64,000 bases of DNA from Arthrobacter sp. B3I9. Lineage in GTDB: Bacteria; Actinomycetota; Actinomycetes; Actinomycetales; Micrococcaceae. Both the position numbers and the translations under genes were made by a program. This document shows positions 28,561 to 36,815 of the stretch, one piece after another (positions within the stretch are counted from its first letter, which is position 1; the number at the start of each line of letters is the position of its first letter). A model generated the notes under the pieces. It searched no databases, was not told the origin of the DNA, and worked only from the letters and a program-made list of their open reading frames with translations. The DNA is taken from contig NZ_JAUSYO010000001.1 of assembly GCF_030816935.1 (NCBI RefSeq), forward strand, positions 3,720,001 to 3,784,000. The letters run 5' to 3'.

Positions 28561-31500
28561 TCAGCCGCTGACTGCTCCTGTTTTCGAGTTCCACACGAGC
28601 CGGCCGTTACGGAAATCAGAGGCCCTGCCTTCGGGAACCGAGTACTCGTCCGAAACCGGGTAGCCAAGGCTACTTCTCTCCCAGCCCAGGGCCGCCCACC
28701 TGGCCCGGATCGCACCTCGCACCTCGTGCGCCCCCGTTGCCGGCGACCAGAAGATGGAGCTCCCGTTCGAGCCCGCAAATTGGTTGTACCGTCCCACGCC
28801 ATCCAAGGTTCTCATCTCGTCCGACACTGGATACCCGAGTTTGCCTGTCTCCCAGCCAAGGGAGGCCCACTTCGCCCGGATGACGCCCTGCAGGGCGTGC
28901 GCCCCGGTGGACGGCGTGAAGTAGATCGATGCGCCGTTCTTGTCGGAGAAGTGGTTGTACCGCCCCACGCCGTCGGGCGAGCCCTTCTCGTCCGTCGTCG
29001 GGTAGCCGAGGCCTTTCTCCCAACCCATGGCTGCCCATTTGGCCCTGATGGAACCGTGGATTTCGTGCGCCCCGGTCGCCGGCGTCCAGTACACGGAGGC
29101 CGACAGCGAAAAGTGGTTGTAGCGCCCTACGCCGTCCGGCGTGCCCAATTCGTCCGTGGTCGGATAACCCAGGCCTGTCTCCCACCCCATGGACGCCCAC
29201 TTGGCCCGGACGGCACCGTGGATTTCGTGGGCACCGGTGGACGGTGACCAGTAAATCGAAGCCCCCCGGCTGAAGTTGTTGGACCGCCCCACACCGTCCG
29301 CCGTCGCCTTCTGGTCGGTGGTCGGATAGCCCATCCCAGCCTCCCAGCCGAGGGATGCCCATTTGGCCCGGATCGCACCGTAGACCGCGTGTGCCCCGGT
29401 TCCGGGCGACCAGTAGATGGAGGCCCCTCCCGAACCGGAGAAGTGGTTGTAAGAGCCCACCTTGTCGGGAGTGCCCTTCTCGTCGGTGGTCGGGAATCCG
29501 AGGGCCCCGCCGGCGCCACCTGCGGCCTTGAAGGCGCCGTAAATCCCGCCGTGGATCTCATGCGCGCCCGTCGCGGGCGACCAGCAGATAATCCCCCGGT
29601 CGTAATCCTGGCACTTCCCTCCCGCCACCGAGTACTCCAGGGTCAGCGACCGCCCCAGGGTGGACCTCGGGTCGCCGGCGCCAAGACTGTTCGCCTTGAC
29701 CGCAATCGGGTCGTCAGTACCTTTTCCAGTGAGCATCACCTTCAGCGGGCCTTGGCCGTCATCCGCCGTTACCAGGTAGAACGTGTCCTGGATCCCCGCC
29801 TGTCCGAGGGCTGTCGGCGTGAAGGTGACACTCTGGTAGGCCGATTCACCCGGCGGGATCACCAGCCCCTCGGAGATGGGGGTGGTGGTTGAAAAGACCC
29901 CCTGGGGCGCCTTCGCCTTAGTGACGGTCATCGGTATGTTGCCGGTGTTCTTTATGGTGAAGTCCCTGGTGGCCGACATCCCCACGGGAACGTCGCCGAG
30001 ATCCAGGGATGGGGGCACTTCCAGGTGCGCCGTGCCCGAGACGGCCGTCGCGTTGACCGCCACCGTCACCGAACCGCGGTCGCTTTTGACCACCAGCCTG
30101 TCGGCCATGGGCGTCGCCGTCGTGGGGCTAAAGGTCACAGACACCGGAACCGAGGCGAGCGGCTGGACGGTCTGCCCCACGACCGGAACGGTGCTCGGAT
30201 CCACTTTGAGCGCTGCATTGGCAGGCAGCGTCACGCCGGTGATCTTGACGGCCGTCGTGCCGGTGTTAATGATGTTGACGGTCTGCCTGCTGCCCGTACC
30301 GGTGGGGACGTCCGTGAACTCGAGCGTGCTGGGTGACGCACCGAGACCGTCTTTCGTGCCGACGCCATGGACGCCGATGAGGTCCGTTTCGCCGTCGGAC
30401 GTCTTGACGGTGAGCGTCCCGTCAGCCTGGCCGGCGGCTGTGGGCGAGAAGGTCACCGGGACCGTCATGCTGCCGCCCTTTGCCAGTGTCCGAGGCAGCG
30501 TCAGCGTTCCGAGCCCGAACGGGGCGCCGGCCGTCACCGTGCTGACCGTCACCGTCCGCGACGCCGTGATCGTCACGGTGCCTTTGCCGGTGGCGCCGAC
30601 CGCAACCGTGCCGAGGTCCGTGTCCGTTGCCCCCACGGCAGAGGTCGTCGGGGCGCCGAAGGCGAGCACATGCCCGTCACGTGTGCCGACGTATACGCGG
30701 CCACCGTCGGTCGCCGCCGTAGTGAACTTGGCCGCTGTACCCAGGGGCGCGGCGAATACCTGCTTGAGTTGCCCGGCCGCGTCCGGGAGGGCGCGGTAGG
30801 CCCGCAGTTCCGCGTTGGCTCCGGTGCCTCCGCTGGTGTAGGTGACCCAGACGAGGGCCGAGGACCCGTCCTTGCCGTTGGACGTCACGGCCGGCGCACC
30901 GGAGCTGAACCCGAAGGTGCCTGCGGATGTCCCCACGGAGGAGAGCTTGATTGCGCCCGTCGCGCTCGGCACGAGTTTGTGCGCGCGCAGGTATCCTCCG
31001 CTCTCGACCGTGTAGATGTACCCGCCGTTGCTGGTTCCGAGGAACGCGGGCCGCCCCCAGACTCCGTTGTACGGGCCGGCTTCGTCGAGGACGTCGTCAG
31101 TGCCGCCGGGCCCCTGCGCCATGCCGCCCAGGTCGTCCCGGTCGAGCAGGTAGACGCGTCCGTCCTTGCCGACCTGGGCGAGCAGGTGCGGGTGCGCCGC
31201 GGTGCCGTAGCCGTCCGGAATGGCGACCGGGGCGCCGGAACCCAGGTCGGCGTCGTCCTGGTCCAGTTTGGCGTTGTTTGCCGGGCTGAAGAAGTCAGTG
31301 GGTTTGAGGTTTCCGTCCGTTCCGACCCGGAGCCGGACCACGGACTCCGCCAGGGTCTTCGGAGGCGTCGTGCCAGGGCCGGGCTTCGGGGAGATGCCGT
31401 TCCCGGTGGTCAGCAGGATCTGGCCTGCGCCGTCGGACACCAGGCCTCCGCCGGACTGCCAGATTCCGCCCTCGGCGTTGCTGTTGCCCGATTCGGTGGC

Positions 31501-32298
31501 CCACATGGTTGTTTGCCGTCCGCTGGTTGACACCCCGATCACGTAGCCGACGAAGGGGACGTAATCGCAGTGGCTGGCGAAACCTGCATATACGACCCCG
31601 TCCAGGAGCAGCAGGCCGGGCCGCTGCATCGCGGTCATCGCGTTGAAGGGACGGCTGGGGTCGTTGGTCGGGGCGCCGCCGATAAGGACGGGGAACCCGG
31701 GCCGTTCGGCCCCCGTGGTCCGGTCCAGGGAGTGCATGTACCAGTGCGGAAGCTGGGGGGTGGGCCCGTCGTTGGTCTTCGCCATCAGGAAGACGCTGTT
31801 TGTCGCCGCGTCGTAAACCGGAGTGGATGTGATTCCGATGTTGGGCGTGAGGTCACCGCAGCTCACGGTCGACGCCGGCCAGGCGGGACCGAGGTTGCGG
31901 GTCCACTTTTTCGCGCCCGTGGAGCCGTCAAGCCCGTAAACGTTGTTGTTCTCGGTGGCCGCAATCACCGTGCCTCCGACCACGAGCGGCTGGGCGTAAA
32001 CCTGCCCGTCGACCGCGGCGGAGAACAATTTTCCAAAGTTGGAGGAGGCAACCGCCGACGGCGAGAGCGCAGTCTCGTTGTTGTCCCATCCCGTCCGCAA
32101 CGAGTCGTGAGCAATGGTCCCCACGTCAGCTATGGCGGTCCCGCTGACGGACAGCCCGGCAAATGCGAGCAACGCGGACAGGAGCGCCGGCACCGCCCGG
32201 CCGCCGAAGCGCCGGGAGGACAATGTTGTTCCGTGGGCGCCGGTCAACGCCCGAGGTTTTGGTTGACCACGCATTGTGAGACCTGTTCCTTGCGTCAT
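28561..32298 (-). CDS. Large secreted protein: PQQ-like propeller, ASH domains, six LGFP repeats
   Basis: The 1245-residue protein has a signal peptide (basic n-region, then AVPALLSALLAFAGLSVSGT and AIA cleavage near 58). Residues about 60-545 form a PQQ/quinoprotein-like beta-propeller (GKLFSAAVDGQVYAQPLVVG, NNNVYGLDGSTGAKKWTRN, GRVYVGTRDGHVLAFG). Residues about 550-890 hold three ASH-type immunoglobulin-like domains (DLGTVAVGATGKGTVTI, EFTDVPTGTGSRQTVNIINT, DLGDVPVGMSATRDFTIKNT). Residues about 895-1233 contain six LGFP repeats of 54-57 residues and a partial seventh, each with SxxTGAHxxxGxIRAKWAxxG and LGYPTTDE. LGFP repeats are thought to anchor proteins in actinobacterial cell walls. No LPXTG or C-terminal helix is present. 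It is probably a cell-wall-bound surface protein; its ligand is unknown. Confidence 0.88.
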   Translation of the reverse strand: MTQGTGLTMRGQPKPRALTGAHGTTLSSRRFGGRAVPALLSALLAFAGLSVSGTAIADVGTIAHDSLRTGWDNNETALSPSAVASSNFGKLFSAAVDGQVYAQPLVVGGTVIAATENNNVYGLDGSTGAKKWTRNLGPAWPASTVSCGDLTPNIGITSTPVYDAATNSVFLMAKTNDGPTPQLPHWYMHSLDRTTGAERPGFPVLIGGAPTNDPSRPFNAMTAMQRPGLLLLDGVVYAGFASHCDYVPFVGYVIGVSTSGRQTTMWATESGNSNAEGGIWQSGGGLVSDGAGQILLTTGNGISPKPGPGTTPPKTLAESVVRLRVGTDGNLKPTDFFSPANNAKLDQDDADLGSGAPVAIPDGYGTAAHPHLLAQVGKDGRVYLLDRDDLGGMAQGPGGTDDVLDEAGPYNGVWGRPAFLGTSNGGYIYTVESGGYLRAHKLVPSATGAIKLSSVGTSAGTFGFSSGAPAVTSNGKDGSSALVWVTYTSGGTGANAELRAYRALPDAAGQLKQVFAAPLGTAAKFTTAATDGGRVYVGTRDGHVLAFGAPTTSAVGATDTDLGTVAVGATGKGTVTITASRTVTVSTVTAGAPFGLGTLTLPRTLAKGGSMTVPVTFSPTAAGQADGTLTVKTSDGETDLIGVHGVGTKDGLGASPSTLEFTDVPTGTGSRQTVNIINTGTTAVKITGVTLPANAALKVDPSTVPVVGQTVQPLASVPVSVTFSPTTATPMADRLVVKSDRGSVTVAVNATAVSGTAHLEVPPSLDLGDVPVGMSATRDFTIKNTGNIPMTVTKAKAPQGVFSTTTPISEGLVIPPGESAYQSVTFTPTALGQAGIQDTFYLVTADDGQGPLKVMLTGKGTDDPIAVKANSLGAGDPRSTLGRSLTLEYSVAGGKCQDYDRGIICWSPATGAHEIHGGIYGAFKAAGGAGGALGFPTTDEKGTPDKVGSYNHFSGSGGASIYWSPGTGAHAVYGAIRAKWASLGWEAGMGYPTTDQKATADGVGRSNNFSRGASIYWSPSTGAHEIHGAVRAKWASMGWETGLGYPTTDELGTPDGVGRYNHFSLSASVYWTPATGAHEIHGSIRAKWAAMGWEKGLGYPTTDEKGSPDGVGRYNHFSDKNGASIYFTPSTGAHALQGVIRAKWASLGWETGKLGYPVSDEMRTLDGVGRYNQFAGSNGSSIFWSPATGAHEVRGAIRARWAALGWERSSLGYPVSDEYSVPEGRASDFRNGRLVWNSKTGAVSG

Positions 32299-32624
32299 TG
32301 GACTTCCCCGTTGCGAGGAGCCTAGGGACGGAACTGGACCTGCACAGGAGTGGCCGCTACCCGTCTGCTGGCGGGGGACTCTCGCTTTCCGGCGGGTACT
32401 ACTTGTCCTCCGGGCGGCCGGCCCACGTAGTCACTTGGGGTCGAGGAGCTACTTGCGGCGTGTTGAGATGGAGATGCTGTCCTGCCACTTCCTGCTGGAG
32501 CAGGGCAGAACTTGGCCGGTGGTCTGAAGGCCGTGACAGCGGGCGGAGGCGCGGCTACCGTCGAGGAGAACACAGGGACGGGAGCGCTGCCCATGGGCGC
32601 CCGCTCCATGAGCAAGGGGAAGAT
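32299..32624. other. Divergent intergenic region, LGFP gene / epimerase gene
   Basis: These 326 bases separate two divergent genes and must contain both promoters, but I cannot assign -35/-10 pairs with confidence. Three copies of a CTACTTG-like word occur (near 32398, 32430 and 32449). A stem around GCCCATGGGC (32589-32598), flanked by GGAGCG and CGCTCC, lies 20 bases upstream of the epimerase ribosome-binding site. No small gene was found. Confidence 0.4.
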
Positions 32625-33659
32625 ATGCGAATCGTCATCACCGGTGCAACAGGCAACGCCGGCACGGCACTCCTAAAGCGGTTGGCCACGGCAAAGGCAG
32701 AAGGCGAGAACCTGGAAATCGTGGGGATTTCCCGGCGCCATCCCGAGCCCCTTGATCAGCCGCACTACCTCGGCGTCGAGTGGCAGACGGCCGACGTGGG
32801 CGACCCCTCCGCCCTTCCGCGCCTCCAGAGCATCCTGCAGGGGGCCGACGCGGTGGTCCACCTCGCCTGGGAGATCCAGCCGAACCACCGGCAGGACGAG
32901 CTTTTCCGGACCAACGTCACCGGGACCGCGAATATGCTGACCGCCGCAGGCCGGGCGGGAGTGGGCCACTTTGTCTGTGCCTCATCGGTTGGCGCGTACT
33001 CCCGCGGGCACAAGGACCGGCGGGTGGCCGAAGACTGGCCCGTGGACGGCATCCCGGGATCCCACTACAGCGTGCACAAGGCGAAGCAGGAAGCCCTGCT
33101 GGATGAATTTGCAGACGCGAACCCGACCATGGCCGTCGCAAGGCTCCGCCCCGGACTGATCTTCCAGAAGCGGGCCGGCAGCGAGATCGGAAGGTATTTC
33201 CTGGGCCGGCTGATACCCCGGGCACTTCCACCGCGGCCCCGCGTTCCGGTGCTGCCGGTCCCGAAGAAGTTTGTGTTCCAGGCGGTGCATGCAGACGATG
33301 TCGCGGACGCTTACTGGCGCGTCCTGCAACAGAGAGCAACAGGCGCGTTCAACGTGGCCGCAGAACCTGTAATCGACCCGAACGCGCTGGGCTGGCTGCT
33401 GGGCGCACGGCGCACCGTGCCGCTTTCCGTCGCGGCGCTGAGGGCCGTCGTCGATTTCTCCTGGCGGGTCCGACTGCAGCCGACGGATGCCGGCTGGGTG
33501 GATATGGCCGCCGGCGCACCGATCATGGACACGACGAGGGCACGGGAAGAACTCGGCTGGTCACCACGCCACACCTCTCTGGAGGCCATAGCGGAAGTCC
33601 TCGCCGGGATGGGAAGGGGCGCCGGCGTTGCCGGTTCCCCTCCCCTGCAGGCGCGGTGA
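32625..33659 (+). CDS. NAD-dependent epimerase/dehydratase (extended SDR)
   Basis: The 344-residue protein is an extended short-chain dehydrogenase. It has the Rossmann motif TGATGNAGTALL at residues 7-18, DAVVHLAWEIQPN, the ASSVGAYS strand and the catalytic YSVHKAK (YxxxK). A C-terminal segment (FVFQAVHADDVADAYWRVL) is typical of sugar-nucleotide epimerases and related reductases, but the substrate cannot be told. The ATG at 32625 is preceded by AAGGGGAAG; the frame upstream is noise. It is divergent from the LGFP-repeat gene and convergent with the beta-helix gene, and I see no operon partner. Confidence 0.9.
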   Translation: MRIVITGATGNAGTALLKRLATAKAEGENLEIVGISRRHPEPLDQPHYLGVEWQTADVGDPSALPRLQSILQGADAVVHLAWEIQPNHRQDELFRTNVTGTANMLTAAGRAGVGHFVCASSVGAYSRGHKDRRVAEDWPVDGIPGSHYSVHKAKQEALLDEFADANPTMAVARLRPGLIFQKRAGSEIGRYFLGRLIPRALPPRPRVPVLPVPKKFVFQAVHADDVADAYWRVLQQRATGAFNVAAEPVIDPNALGWLLGARRTVPLSVAALRAVVDFSWRVRLQPTDAGWVDMAAGAPIMDTTRAREELGWSPRHTSLEAIAEVLAGMGRGAGVAGSPPLQAR

Positions 33660-33715
33660 TTCCTGCACCATCCACCGCTCGGCCCCGCCATCACAGAGGG
33701 TGCCGGCGGGGTGCG

Positions 33716-35035
33716 TCAGCAGTTGGGTGAGTCGTACTCGTAGGTCCCTGAATCGGCAGCTGCCGTTCCTGCGCAGTCCCCGTTCTGCGGCACTGCCTTC
33801 CCGCCCAGGTCAAAGGTTGAAAAAACGGCCCCTGCACGGTCGATGGCTGGGCTGCCGCCGGTCAGGTGGAGGTCGCTGGGTGCGTTCACGAAAGCAGCCG
33901 GCGCCGTGCTGGACGTGCTGTTGCGCGTGAAGTTGATCGGACCGTTGAAGACATTCTGTTTCTCCGTCCAGCCCGAGCCGTTGATCCACAGCGAATTCTC
34001 GACGCCGACGAGGATGTTGGCTCGGATCACCGTCGACGAAGGGCACGACGCGTGGCAAACCACTGCCTGCGACTGCGGACCGTTCAGGTAGACAGTGTTG
34101 AACTCGAAGACAGTGCCGTTCGTGGGTCCGAAAGAAGTTCCTGATCCGCGGGCTATGAGACCGGTGCTCTCGGAACAGTCAGCGCCGCAGGTGGACCGGA
34201 CCAGGTTGTAGCGGAAGATATTGCCGTCCGCCGTTCCGGAGGACTTTCCGATCTCCGAGAAGTTGTTGTTGTCCAGGGCTACATTGTGATGAATGTTGTT
34301 TCGGTTGCCGTTGTAGATTTCGACTGCGCCGCCGTCGCGGTTGTAATCGTAGGAAAGCCCGTTGGAGCCGCTCACCGTGTTGCCGGAGAGCTCGTTGTCG
34401 TTTCCGTTGATCAGCACGCCAAAAGCGCCTGAGTCGTCACTGCAGTTGACCGCCTGCGGAGTGCCGCAATTCGTGCCTTGCGTTTTCACGTTCATGACGT
34501 TGTTGTTCGTCAGCGTGTTGCCGGTGTACTTTCCGAAGTCTGAGCCCGTCCCTATTTTGATCCCCACCGCGTTGTTGGAGGCGCTGGAGTTGCGGACCGT
34601 GTTGCGGTCACCCGTGACGCTGATCCCCGCATAGCCGCAGGAGACACCCCGAATCCCGTCAACGATGGTGTAGCTGCCGTTGATCCTGATGCAGTTCCCG
34701 GACTTACCGCCGGTGATTGTCGGCGGATTGCCGCTACCGTAGCTCTTCAGGGTGATGGGAGCACTGGAGGTTCCGCTCTGGGCGGTGACAATACCCCCGG
34801 TCCACGTGTCGCCCTTGCGGAAACTGACAGTGTCGCCGGGCGCCAGGACCTTCGAGTTCACCTTTGCCAGCGACTTCCATGGCGTCAAGCTCGAGGTGCC
34901 CGAGTTGCTGTCGTTTCCCACGGCACTGACGTAGTAGGTGGTACCGGCAGCCGAGGCCGGGGTTGAGGTTCCGGCCAACAGGCCGGTGGCCAGAAGGGCA
35001 GTCGTAAGCACGGCGGCGGCAAACTTGAATTTCAT
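33716..35035 (-). CDS. Secreted right-handed parallel beta-helix protein
   Basis: The 439-residue protein has a strong signal peptide (MKFKFAAAVLTTALLATGLL, cleavage after PASAA near 30), then TYYVSAVGNDSNSGTSSLTPW, which is the typical start of pectate-lyase-like or polysaccharide-degrading beta-helix proteins, and a long run of Asn-rich coils (NTVRNSSASNNAVGIKIG, GNDNELSGNTVSGSNG, NRNNIHHNVALDNNNFSEIG). The catalytic class cannot be fixed; lyase, hydrolase or carbohydrate-binding roles are possible. Six or more cysteines in the second half suggest disulfides. Base composition is lower in GC than neighbours (25 of 60 bases at 34261-34320). The ATG at 35035 has AGGGA upstream; the frame extends to 35092. 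Confidence 0.85.
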   Translation of the reverse strand: MKFKFAAAVLTTALLATGLLAGTSTPASAAGTTYYVSAVGNDSNSGTSSLTPWKSLAKVNSKVLAPGDTVSFRKGDTWTGGIVTAQSGTSSAPITLKSYGSGNPPTITGGKSGNCIRINGSYTIVDGIRGVSCGYAGISVTGDRNTVRNSSASNNAVGIKIGTGSDFGKYTGNTLTNNNVMNVKTQGTNCGTPQAVNCSDDSGAFGVLINGNDNELSGNTVSGSNGLSYDYNRDGGAVEIYNGNRNNIHHNVALDNNNFSEIGKSSGTADGNIFRYNLVRSTCGADCSESTGLIARGSGTSFGPTNGTVFEFNTVYLNGPQSQAVVCHASCPSSTVIRANILVGVENSLWINGSGWTEKQNVFNGPINFTRNSTSSTAPAAFVNAPSDLHLTGGSPAIDRAGAVFSTFDLGGKAVPQNGDCAGTAAADSGTYEYDSPNC

Positions 35036-35397
35036 GTCATCCCTGCGGTTTGAGAGTGAACGGAGCTGGCCGCATGCAATTCGTTGGTGCATGCGAAAAG
35101 TCAGTTCCGGCTTTCGTGGGCGTGAAAAAGCAAGGCCGCAGGGAATCAGACCGTTGCTCTTAATAGCCGAGACGCGTTTATGCCTGCACTTTGCGCGTCC
35201 GGTGAACTGGCAGGTAAGCCAGTTCAGGAGTAATTCGCACCCATGTGCGCTTAAAGGTAGGTAGAGCCCTAATGGAAGTCAAAACGATTCACGGCGGTCG
35301 GCGAGTCGCCCGGCAAGTCGGTCGCCAGTGACCATCAGGCGGCGGCTCGGCGGGGTTGTCTCAGGTTCGCTACGGAACAAACCAGGAACCCGCGTAT
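35036..35397. other. Long leader/intergenic region upstream of the beta-helix gene
   Basis: No gene is seen. Two perfect inverted repeats stand out: CGCATGC (35071-35077) with GCATGCG (35089-35095), and TGAACTGGC (35203-35211) with GCCAGTTCA (35218-35226). Both are upstream of the minus-strand beta-helix gene and are candidate operators or leader structures. The stretch is AT-richer than average around 35140-35280. Confidence 0.45.
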
Positions 35398-35445
35398 AAA
35401 AAAACCGCGCCGCCACCGGGAGGAATCCCAGTGACGGCACGGTTA
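35398..35445 (-). terminator. Strong intrinsic terminator after tRNA-Thr
   Basis: On the minus strand CCGTGCCGTCACTGGGA and TCCCGGTGGCGGCGCGG pair (with G-U pairs) around a short loop and are followed by seven T residues (35404-35398). This is one of the few classical hairpin-plus-T terminators in the window. Confidence 0.85.
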
Positions 35446-35452
35446 TTTCGTG

Positions 35453-35526
35453 GGCCCCCTGTCGGATTCGAACCGACGACCCCCGCTTTACAAGAGCGGT
35501 GCTCTGGCCAACTGAGCTAAGGAGGC
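35453..35526 (-). tRNA. tRNA-Thr (anticodon TGT)
   Basis: The minus strand folds as a complete cloverleaf: acceptor GCCTCCT with AGGGGGC (one T-G pair), D-arm GCTC/GAGC, anticodon stem CCGCT/AGCGG with loop CTTGTAA (anticodon TGT, reading ACA), variable loop GGGTC and T-arm GTCGG-TTCGAAT-CCGAC. CCA is not cleanly encoded: the acceptor is followed by CCA with no separate discriminator, or by a C discriminator and CA, so the 3' end is probably finished by the CCA-adding enzyme. Confidence 0.93.
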
Positions 35527-35744
35527 ATTCCTTCGCGCCAGATGGGCCATGCCCCGGAAAAGGGGCAGGCGCCACGGCGCTACATAAGGTTAGCCCACGG
35601 ACCCCCGGTGGGAAAAACCCGGTCGGGGCGCGTGCCGGGACGAAGCCAGCCCGCCCGGGTGCCGGAGGCCGGCACAAAAACAGCCGGCCCGGTCCCGGAC
35701 GAATCCGGACCGGGCCGACTGCTGATGCGGGCGCGGGTGCCCTG

Positions 35745-36635
35745 TTACTTCTTGGCGTCGATGGCGGCCGTCAGGAACTGGTCAAACGGAGTCTGGGCGC
35801 TGTCACCCTTGCCCCACTGCTTGCCTTCGACGAAGACGGTGGGCGTTCCCGTGACGCCGATGGCGGCGGCTTCCTTGGTGGTGTACTTCACGTAAGGGCG
35901 GTACGTCTTGTCATCCACGCACTTGTCGATGCTCGCCGCTCCGACGTCCGTGGCCATCTTCTTCAGTTCCGTGTCGGACAGGCCGGCCCCGCCTTCTGCG
36001 GGCTGTTTGTCGAAGAGCGCGTTGACGAAGTCCGAGTACTTCTCCGGGGACTCATTAACAACACACGCGGCCGCATTTGCCGCGCGGGAGGAATAGTTGG
36101 TGCTCGAGCGGCTGTCCAGGAAGCCCAGCGGCCGGTACTCCACGGTGATCTTGCCTTCGTTGCGCAGGCTTGTCAGGGTTTCGTTGTACTGGGCCTCGAA
36201 GTTCTTGCAGACGGGGCAAATGAAGTCGATGTAGAGGACCACCTTGACGGGCTTGCCGGCCTCCGGCTCGGCGCCCGGCGCCGCGAGCTCAGCCGGCGGT
36301 GTGGCCGGCGCCGCCGGAAGGTCGGCGGCCTTAACGCTCGCCGCGGGCGACTTTGCGACTTCAGCGTTGGCCAACAAGGTGACGCCGCCGTGGATGTTGC
36401 CGTTGGCCGGCGTCGGGCCGTCATCGGCGATCGGGGCGTTGTTCTTGATGCTCGAGGTGACCACCAGTGCCACAATGGCGAGGATGGCGACGACGGCGGC
36501 AACAATGCCCCAGCCGATGAGCATTTTGTTGCGCTTGTCCTTCTTCAGCTTCGCCTCGCGGATCTCACGGGCTTTCTCGCGCGCCGCGACAGTACGCTCT
36601 GCTTTGGACTGACGGGGGTCGTTTGCGGGGCTCAT
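35745..36635 (-). CDS. Membrane-anchored DsbA-family thiol oxidoreductase
   Basis: The 296-residue protein has a charged cytoplasmic N-terminus (about 1-37), one transmembrane helix (about 38-60), an Ala/Pro-rich stalk and a DsbA-like thioredoxin domain from about 128. The redox motif is CPVC at residues 140-143 within VVLYIDFICPVCKNF, and the cis-proline loop is GVTGTPTVFVEG. Such proteins form or rearrange disulfides in exported proteins outside the membrane. The ATG at 36635 (MSPANDPRQSK) is chosen; the frame extends 18 codons upstream. Two further cysteines (NAAACVV and IDKCVDD) may be a structural pair. Confidence 0.9.
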   Translation of the reverse strand: MSPANDPRQSKAERTVAAREKAREIREAKLKKDKRNKMLIGWGIVAAVVAILAIVALVVTSSIKNNAPIADDGPTPANGNIHGGVTLLANAEVAKSPAASVKAADLPAAPATPPAELAAPGAEPEAGKPVKVVLYIDFICPVCKNFEAQYNETLTSLRNEGKITVEYRPLGFLDSRSSTNYSSRAANAAACVVNESPEKYSDFVNALFDKQPAEGGAGLSDTELKKMATDVGAASIDKCVDDKTYRPYVKYTTKEAAAIGVTGTPTVFVEGKQWGKGDSAQTPFDQFLTAAIDAKK

Positions 36636-36815
36636 TAGTTCCTCGTGTCGATCGGCCTGGAATGCTCCACTGGGTGGCAACCACATCATTTTAGGGGAGA
36701 AAACTGAGAGCTTGCGCTTTCAAGTTTCCCTGCCTGCCCACGGTGGACGAATGGCCCGGAAGATTACGTCCGGCTAGGGTGGGCAGAGAGCCACAAGCGA
36801 CCCCAGGGGGCAGCA

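Noticed and set aside
30367..31530. 387-codon plus-strand frame opposite the LGFP-repeat gene
   Set aside because: It is a shadow of the coding strand, with Arg/Gly/Ala-rich noise composition.
35453..35526. Integrated element at tRNA-Thr
   Set aside because: No integrase gene and no copy of the tRNA 3' end was noticed nearby, so only the base-composition hint remains.
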